Positions 56,243-64,000 of a stretch of DNA of 64,000 nucleotides are shown piece by piece. Position 1 is the first letter of the stretch. Every line of letters begins with the position of its first letter. The stretch is from Cordilura impudica (Eukaryota; Arthropoda; Insecta; Diptera; Scathophagidae). Made by a program: the position numbers and the translations under genes. Under the pieces are notes generated by a model that saw only the letters and a program-made list of their open reading frames with translations, did not search any database and was not told the DNA's origin. The stretch lies in NCBI GenBank assembly GCA_963682025.1, contig OY821518.1, positions 122,025,648 to 122,089,647 of the forward strand, written 5' to 3'.

Positions 56243-56826
56243 ATTACAACAACGACCACAAAAACAACAAGTCCAGCTATGACAACAACACAACATTTAG
56301 AATAACAACAAGAACAATATAGAAACATCATATTTTTCATTTTTTTTTTTAATTTTTCAGAGATTTCCCTGGACCTGTTCCACCGATTTTAATCATTTTT
56401 GAAACAGAAATCTTCCCATGAATCCGGTGAATCATTCTCACTAAAAATTATCACTGTAGCTGCACTATTAAGGGCGTGATGGTGACAAGAACAACATAGA
56501 AAATTATATTTTTTCAAGACCTTTTTTAGTTCTTCATTCAACTCTAGGGCCCTAATCGACCGATTTGGACGATTTTAAATAGGGAACTTTTCAGGATGTT
56601 AGTGAATCATGTTTTATGTCAACGAGAACCCTAGCTGCCCGATTGATGCCGTCAACGTGATTTCCACAGACGGACAGATGGACAGACGGACAACGCTATA
56701 TCAACTACGGTTGTTATAAGGATCACAAATATATACATTTTGTGGGGTCCAAAATTTTTTTTCTAATTATTACAAATGGAATGACAAACTTATATATAAC
56801 CTCTGCACACTGGAGTGGAGGGTATA
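56243..56826 (-). mobile_element. INE-1-like element, copy 3
   Basis: Hairpin end around CCTCTGCACACTGGAGTGG near 56800, GAATGACAAACTTATATATA, TTGTTATAAGGATCACAAAT, a GTCC/GACAGA tract at 56670-56692, and the far end ACAACGACCACAAAAACAAC. Same family as 30177 and 41590. Confidence 0.8.
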
Positions 56827-58128
56827 AGTATAGCATGCGTGTCATAATTAACGGTAGTTAGAATGAAGTTATATATATATATATATATCTATTTAATGTT
56901 CAATTATTTTTTAGAATTTTTGCATCATCTATTTTTCAAAACTTAATTTAGCTTCTGAAATGAGCTCAACAAGAGAACACAGATTTGAATGTAGGAATAC
57001 TTAATATGAAAAAAAAAGATTCAAAGGGGCAAAAAATTGCATGCTCAGCGATTTGGGACTTACATTTTTTAACTCTAGACACATCCCAAAACCTTATCAA
57101 TTAAAATGTCCGGGCTGGTTTTCCAAAAAATTAAAATTTTTTAAAACCCACTGTGAGCTAAGTTATATATACAATGATTAGTAATATTTTTTTAGTTTTA
57201 CTGTTATATTTATTTATTAAACAATTTCGGTACCATAATGCGTTAAAACAAGGTTTCCAAATTATACAAGATTTTAATAAAATTCTCCTCTAATTTGGGT
57301 TACAACTAAATTGGTTAAGCCAGAAGAGAATTGCATACAAAGTGCTGAGTAGTTTCAATTTCTCTTGTATTGCGAAATAAACATTCTTGACTCTTTCGGA
57401 TTGAAAATCGTGTGCCATTTAATTTTATTAAGTCCTAGCGTATTTTGAAAATCCACATTAGTGGTATTGTCCTCTTATTATGTTTCTAAAAACATTTGGT
57501 TGTTAGATGCTCTTCTTAAAAGTTATTCGAAATTTTTAATTTTTAATTTATTTAATAAACATGTAATGCTGTTTTTCATTCTATTGTTGTGATGTTACAC
57601 CTAATTTCAGTTGTATGTACAGTAGCGCGTCCCGATTTTTTCGAATTTGAAAAAGCTTGCCCCCCAAATGACGGGGGTTTAGGAGCCTTTTACGGGAAAA
57701 ATAGCAAAAGAATTTTTGTACAAAAAACCAGATGGCTACCGGATCCTAAAGATTGCAATCCCAGTGCATTTAAAAAAAATATATATATTTTTGATTTTCA
57801 AAAAATTAACGGCAAAAGTTGCCCAATACAGAGTACATTCCGGGGAAAATATTAATAAAATTTCCGTAGAGCAATTTTGGTGCAGCGTTGAATCTTAAAA
57901 ATGAAAAGTGAGTATATGTTTTTTTTTCTTTCTTTCTTTCAAACTAAATTAGTCTCAAAAGCTGCGCAAGCTAGAGGATATAAGTTAAAAATATTTAAAA
58001 AAAATAACAAAATTTTGAAACCAGTATAAAAGTAACAAATATTTTTATTATGTTTGTACATTTTTGCAATATCTAAATTAACTAATATAAAAAAAAAGTA
58101 ACTGAAAGCCATTTAACATTTTTTTAAA
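56827..58128. other. unassigned; one 88-codon open frame
   Basis: The frame at 57589-57855 (contains RPDFFEFEKACPPNDGGLGA) is more G+C-rich than its surroundings but matches no family I know. A (TA)n tract lies at 56870-56890. Nothing else recognised. Confidence 0.4.
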
Positions 58129-61100
58129 TATGTTAGTTTTTATGTATTGTCGATCTTGTGTTGTAATAATAATTAGTTATTTATAGTTCGGTTCGAGATC
58201 ATGTATACATTTTCTAATACTAGAAAAGATAATACTTTTATGCAATGTGAGAGAAATTTGGAAAAAAATTGAAGACAGCGCTAGATGGAGTAGCTACTTT
58301 CGAACAAAGCGACTTGTTCATCTTCAGCATCCTTCTGCCTATTGCTTCAACTCATGCTTAATCAACTATTTAACTCAACATTAGAAAGAAAAGAACATGA
58401 GAAATGTTTTTTCTTTCTTTTTCATACGAGAGTCAGAACGAACAAGCAGAGTTTTTTCCAATTTATAGCTTTCTCTACATTAACATCGCTTTGATCAATT
58501 ACAAATCTCGTAATGTGAAAAAAGCTCTTTTTGTTTTGCCAAACGTCCCATAGATGGGAACTGTAATGACATGTGAAATCTTAACAGATTTATCACAATT
58601 GCATTGGACCGTATGTTTTGTATGTTAGTTTTTATGTATTGTCGATCTTGTGTTGTAATAATAATTAGTTATTTATAGTTCGGTTCGAGATCATGTATAC
58701 ATTTTCTAATACTAGAAAAGATAATACTTTTATGCAATGTGAGAGAAATTTGGAAAAAAAATTGAAGACAGCGCTAGATGGAGTAGCTACTTTCGAACAA
58801 AGCGACTTGTTCATCTTCAGCATCCTTCTGCCTATTGCTTCAACTCATGCTTAATCAACTATTTAACTCAACATTAGAAAGAAAAGAACATGAGAAATGT
58901 TTTTTCTTTCTTTTTCATACGAGAGTCAGAACGAACAAGCAGAGTTTTTTCCAATTTATAGCTTTCTCTACATTAACATCGCTTTGATCAATTACAAATC
59001 TCGTAATGTGAAAAAAGCTCTTTTTGTTTTGCCAAACGTCCCATAGATGGGAACTGTAATGACACGTGAAATCTTAACAGATTTATCACAATTGCATTGG
59101 ACCGTATGTTTTGTATGTTAGTTTTTATGTATTGTCGATCTTGTGTTGTAATAATAATTAGTTATTTATAGTTCGGTTCGAGATCATGTATACATTTTCT
59201 AATACTAGAAAAGATAATACTTTTATGCAATGTGAGAGAAATTTGGAAAAAAATTGAAGACAGCGCTAGATGGAGTAGCTACTTTCGAACAAAGCGACTT
59301 GTTCATCTTCAGCATCCTTCTGCCTATTGCTTCAACTCATGCTTAATCAACTATTTAACTCAACATTAGAAAGAAAAGAACATGAGAAATGTTTTTTCTT
59401 TCTTTTTCATACGAGAGTCAGAACGAACAAGCAGAGTTTTTTCCAATTTATAGCTTTCTCTACATTAACATCGCTTTGATCAATTACAAATCTCGTAATG
59501 TGAAAAAAGCTCTTTTTGTTTTGCCAAACGTCCCATAGATGGGAACTGTAATGACATGTGAAATCTTAACAGATTTATCACAATTGCATTGGACCGTATG
59601 TTTTGTATGTTAGTTTTTATGTATTGTCGATCTTGTGTTGTAATAATAATTAGTTATTTATAGTTCGGTTCGAGATCATGTATACATTTTCTAATACTAG
59701 AAAAGATAATACTTTTATGCAATGTGAGAGAAATTTGGAAAAAAAATTGAAGACAGCGCTAGATGGAGTAGCTACTTTCGAACAAAGCGACTTGTTCATC
59801 TTCAGCATCCTTCTGCCTATTGCTTCAACTCATGCTTAATCAACTATTTAACTCAACATTAGAAAGAAAAGAACATGAGAAATGTTTTTTCTTTCTTTTT
59901 CATACGAGAGTCAGAACGAACAAGCAGAGTTTTTTCCAATTTATAGCTTTCTCTACATTAACATCGCTTTGATCAATTACAAATCTCGTAATGTGAAAAA
60001 AGCTCTTTTTGTTTTGCCAAACGTCCCATAGATGGGAACTGTAATGACATGTGAAATCTTAACAGATTTATCACAATTGCATTGGACCGTATGTTTTGTA
60101 TGTTAGTTTTTATGTATTGTCGATCTTGTGTTGTAATAATAATTAGTTATTTATAGTTCGGTTCGAGATCATGTATACATTTTCTAATACTAGAAAAGAT
60201 AATACTTTTATGCAATGTGAGAGAAATTTGGAAAAAAATTGAAGACAGCGCTAGATGGAGTAGCTACTTTCGAACAAAGCGACTTGTTCATCTTCAGCAT
60301 CCTTCTGCCTATTGCTTCAACTCATGCTTAATCAACTATTTAACTCAACATTAGAAAGAAAAGAACATGAGAAATGTTTTTTCTTTCTTTTTCATACGAG
60401 AGTCAGAACGAACAAGCAGAGTTTTTTCCAATTTATAGCTTTCTCTACATTAACATCGCTTTGATCAATTACAAATCTCGTAATGTGAAAAAAGCTCTTT
60501 TTGTTTTGCCAAACGTCCCATAGATGGGAACTGTAATGACATGTGAAATCTTAACAGATTTATCACAATTGCATTGGACCGAATGTTTTGTATGTTAGTT
60601 TTTATGTATTGTCGATCTTGTGTTGTAATAATAATTAGTTATTTATAGTTTGGTTCGAGATCATGTATACATTTTCTAATACTAGAAAAGATAATACTTT
60701 TATGCAATGTGAGAGAAATTTGGAAAAAAATTGAAGACAGCGCTAGATGGAGTAGCTACTTTCGAACAAAGCGACTTGTTCATCTTCAGCATCCTTCTGC
60801 CTATTGCTTCAACTCATGCTTAATCAACTATTTAACTCAACATTAGAAAGAAAAGAACATGAGAAATGTTTTTTCTTTCTTTTTCATACGAGAGTCAGAA
60901 CGAACAAGCAGAGTTTTTTCCAATTTATAGCTTTCTCTACATTAACATCGCTTTGATCAATTACAAATCTCGTAATGTGAAAAAAGCTCTTTTTGTTTTG
61001 CCAAACGTCCCATAGATGGGAACTGTAATGACATGTGAAATCTTAACAGATTTATCACAATTGCATTGGACCGTATGTTTTGTATGTTAGTTTTTATGTA

Positions 61101-61481
61101 TTGTCGATCTTGTGTTGTAATAATAATTAGTTATTTATAGTTCGGTTCGAGATCATGTATACATTTTCTAATACTAGAAAAGATAATACTTTTATGCAAT
61201 GTGAGAGAAATTTGGAAAAAAATTGAAGACAGCGCTAGATGGAGTAGCTACTTTCGAACAAAGCGACTTGTTCATCTTCAGCATCCTTCTGCCTATTGCT
61301 TCAACTCATGCTTAATCAACTATTTAACTCAACATTAGAAAGAAAAGAACATGAGAAATGTTTTTTCTTTCTTTTTCATACGAGAGTCAGAACGAACAAG
61401 CAGAGTTTTTTCCAATTTATAGCTTTCTCTACATTAACATCGCTTTGATCAATTACAAATCTCGTAATGTGAAAAAAGCTC
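58129..61481 (+). repeat. 492-base tandem array, 6.8 near-identical units
   Basis: Units start with TATGTTAGTTTTTATGTATT at 58129, 58621, 59114, 59606, 60099, 60591 and 61083. Differences are a handful of single bases and an A-run one base longer in units 2 and 4. The last unit stops at 61481 inside AAAAAAGCTC. The unit is non-coding, with CAGCGCTAGATGGAGTAGCT and a TTTTCTTTCTTTTTC tract. It is satellite-like, and the homogeneity implies recent amplification, gene conversion or assembly collapse/expansion. Confidence 0.95.
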
Positions 61482-61928
61482 ATACGGTCCAATGCAATTG
61501 TGATAAATCTGTTAAGATTTCACATGTCATTACAGTTCCCATCTATGGGACGTTTGGCAAAACAAAAAGAGCTTTTTTCACATTACGAGATTTGTAATTG
61601 ATCAAAGCGATGTTAATGTAGAGAAAGCTATAAATTGGAAAAAACTCTGCTTGTTCGTTCTGACTCTCGTATGAAAAAGAAAGAAAAAACATTTCTCATG
61701 TTCTTTTCTTTCTAATGTTGAGTTAAATAGTTGATTAAGCATGAGTTGAAGCAATAGGCAGAAGGATGCTGAAGATGAACAAGTCGCTTTGTTCGAAAGT
61801 AGCTACTCCATCTAGCGCTGTCTTCAATTTTTTTCCAAATTTCTCTCACATTGCATAAAAGTATTATCTTTTCTAGTATTAGAAAATGTATACATGATCT
61901 CGAACCGAACTATAAATAACTAATTATT
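61482..61928 (-). repeat. inverted terminal unit of the 492-base array
   Basis: Starts ATACGGTCCAATGCAATTG, the complement of a unit's end, and runs back to AACTAATTATT. Positions 61122-61481 and 61569-61928 are complementary over about 360 bases, separated by 87 bases. Transcription across it would give a long hairpin. Confidence 0.95.
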
Positions 61929-62512
61929 TTTTTAAATAGTTTTAATGTTTCTCTTATTTTTTTTAAATTGTTATATGAAAAGAAAAATAATACAAACTTT
62001 CAATTTTTTTACCTTATCTATTTTTTTATTTTAGTCAAGTGTTCATTGAAACATATTTCGAAAAAGGGAGACAAAATTTTCATTTTTTTTATAATTGTTT
62101 GAATTTTGAAAACGAACGGTCGAAGGAGAAAAAAATAATTTTTTTTTTTGAAGAATAAATACAACAAATATTAGTTTTAATACTTTTTTTTGTTATCATT
62201 CTGGGAAGTGAGTATTAATTGCAAATAGAAATTTTTTTTTGTTATTATTGTTATTTTTTTTTGAAATTACTTGAACAAATTATTCGGGCAATAAGTCTAA
62301 GGAATACGTGGAAAAGAAAATTGGCGAAAATCAAATTGTTCGGGAGAAATATATATTTATCCACCATATTGGAAATCTTTATGTGATTCATGGGCAAGGC
62401 AAATTAAAGTCTATGGATAGCGTACTTATAATCTTCGAAAATTTAAAAACCAGATTTGCGACAATACATTTTTTTATAAATTTCCGTTCTGTATTGAATT
62501 GCAACTTAAAAA
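61929..62512. other. A+T-rich low-complexity DNA
   Basis: Long T runs. A 71-codon frame at 62308-62523 has no motif. Nothing recognised. Confidence 0.5.
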
Positions 62513-63565
62513 AAAACAAGTAAGAGTGTTAAATTCGGCTATGCCGAATCTTTGATACCCTCCACCTGGGTTTTACGTTTACATTAATATCTGGACTTCT
62601 TGCACTATTTGTAACAAATGTATATAAAATATTTGAATATGTAAACACTTTGATAAACCTATTACTGAATTATTACAACAAATGCTCTGAATTTTCAGCA
62701 TTTTATAGAGGTGTCTACATATTTTAGGTCATAAATTGGCACAATGACTCCCGATTTATCCCATTTTAAATACTAACCTAATCCAGATAATTATAAACAA
62801 TATTAAGTTTAACCAGGTAAATGGTTTATTTTGTAATTTTCTTTTTAATTAAAATTTTTTAATATAAAGGTGCATTTTATTTTTTACAATCCTTTTAAAT
62901 TTTCCAGACCTATTAGTATAGGGCACATTTGTGAGTCCGCATAGATCAACTTTCAACTCTTACTTCTTTTTATTGTATTAAATCTATCTTTGTGTCTTTA
63001 AATTAATTAAGATAATTAAGATGAAAATATTTAACAAATTGTTTTTTTTTTTAGTTATTATCTGAACATTTTACTGATACAAGGCAAAACTAAAACTGCC
63101 AAAAATTTCAGTCAAAACTATTTTGGATGTATTTGTTAAATATCGCATAATTTTTTTCAATTTTAAACTTTAAAGTCTTTTTAAGTCTGGTAATAACTCT
63201 ATAATATGAAGGAAGTAAATATGTGGATTCTTTAATAACAACGACAAGTACAAAACACTTTTTTGTGCATAACATTAAAATATTATAAATTTGAACATAA
63301 TTAATTTTAGAAAATAATTAATTTTAGAAAAATGTCCGATTCGTTTTTCGATGATGCTGAAAACACATCAAAGAAATACAGAACATAAAGATTTTGCTTC
63401 AGTTAGTTGAGAGACGAGAAGCTGATGGATGGCTGGAGCAGGTCAAAGGTGACGACTATAAATGCAAATGCAAGGCTTTTGAAAATATATTAAAATGCGA
63501 TAAATCAGATCTAAGTATACATGCTTATAACCACTGTTATAAAAAATCTTTTAAAACCAACAGTA
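62513..63565 (+). mobile_element. Helentron-like end plus zinc-finger exon, copy 2
   Basis: AACAAGTAAGAGTGTTAAAT and palindrome ATTCGGCTATGCCGAAT as at 21111, then about 1 kb of matching sequence (TTACATTAATATCTGGACTT, AAACTAAAACTGCCAAAAAT). It includes 30-60 bases around 63320-63375 with ATGTCCGATTCG that are missing from copy 1. Confidence 0.65.
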
Positions 63566-63579
63566 TTGCTATAATTTGA
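63332..63579 (+). pseudogene. hAT-type N-terminal zinc finger fragment, copy 2
   Basis: An ATG at 63332 starts MSDSFFDDAENTSKKY. One base-shift later the frame continues KILLQLVERREADGWLEQVK, GDDYKCKCKAFENILKCDKS and DLSIHAYNHCYKKSFKTNS, ending at a stop at 63577. The acidic N-terminus followed by a WL..V.GD..C.C......H....H.KK module resembles the start of hAT transposases with a BED/TTF finger. One expected Cys is Phe here (CKAF versus CKAC in copy 1), so neither copy has a full finger. No catalytic part follows. Confidence 0.55.
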
Positions 63580-64000
63580 AATTGTAAAGATGCTAAATTG
63601 CAAAAAAAGATGCTTAAACGTACCGGATGCTAAATTTTTTTTTCAAATTTCATTACCTTTATACTGAAAAATTATATACTTATTAATAAATTCTTTAGTT
63701 TTTAAATCGAAAAATTAATATAAAACATAAGTTTCGATTTATATTTTTTAAATTTTAATTAAAATTATTTTGGATTTCATCTGAAATTTTTATTAACATC
63801 AAATTGAGTTTATTTTAAACTTAAATTAAATATTTTTAATTTTAGAGGGATTTTTTTTTATTTAAAATATAACAGAAATTACATTATCAAAAGATACGAT
63901 TATATTAGAATAATTGGTTTATGGAATCTAACATTTCTGTGATGTCTTCATCTTCAAGTTCTTCTTGGCTCTGATATATTTCTGACGATCGACTCTTATC
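63566..64000. other. A+T-rich end of window
   Basis: No repeat or gene identified. A Ser/Glu-coding-like stretch (TCTTCATCTTCAAGTTCTTC) at the extreme end could be the edge of something outside the window. Confidence 0.4.

Noticed and set aside
57589..57855. 88-codon open frame with higher G+C (contains FFEFEKACPPNDGG)
   Set aside because: No recognisable domain, no partner exon, and no sign of codon bias strong enough to call a gene.
58190..58210. TTCGGTTCGAGATC resembling a tRNA T-arm in each 492-base unit
   Set aside because: No matching acceptor, D or anticodon arms nearby.
61358..61597. 79-codon open frame spanning the array/inverted-unit junction
   Set aside because: It exists only because of the inversion breakpoint; the unit itself has no conserved frame.

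Overview
The window looks like repeat-dominated nuclear DNA from a higher fly (Diptera, most likely a calyptrate such as a blowfly or house-fly relative). The evidence is very high A+T, short GT-AG introns of 60-72 bases inside transposase genes, several elements of the dipteran mini-me/INE-1 type with their (GTCC)n microsatellite core, and Helitrons with canonical TC...CTAG ends. I found no host gene, tRNA, rRNA or CRISPR array that I can support. Nearly all recognisable coding sequence belongs to transposable elements, most of them broken. The species call is an inference.

Layout. 1-9.1 kb: Helitron fragments with a PIF1-like helicase relic, interleaved with mini-me copies. 9.1-20.1 kb: a Tc1-like relic, then a tandemly duplicated 1.4-kb segment. 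Copy 1 of that segment was hit by a piggyBac element (TTAA duplication) and a PIF/Harbinger derivative (TAT duplication). Copy 2 lacks both and was hit by a pogo/Tigger-like element, so each copy records the empty sites of the other. 20.3-23.5 kb: a jockey-like LINE relic, a Helentron-like element carrying a zinc-finger exon, and a small tandem duplication. 23.8-30.0 kb: a DNA transposon with a 12-base inverted end and an 8-base target duplication, split by a nearly intact two-ORF LINE. 30-43.4 kb: INE-1-like elements, a decayed LINE, a 2.6-kb Helitron with 157-base tandem repeats and a GC-rich triplicated block, a mariner relic and a further Helitron. 43.4-46.6 kb: a transposon with 0.4-kb inverted ends carrying a three-exon transposase that I cannot place in a superfamily. 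46.6-57 kb: Helitrons, a 470-base MITE, two inverted copies of an unnamed repeat, a jockey-like relic and an INE-1-like copy. 58.1-61.9 kb: seven near-identical 492-base tandem units closed by an inverted unit, giving a 360-base hairpin arm pair. 62.5-63.6 kb: a second copy of the zinc-finger-bearing element.

The genes do not form a pathway. The interest lies in nested insertions whose order can be read, in repeats that appear to share ends or cargo, and in the hairpin-forming satellite. The best candidates for something little described are the hairpin array, the long-inverted-repeat transposon and the zinc-finger-bearing Helentron-like element.
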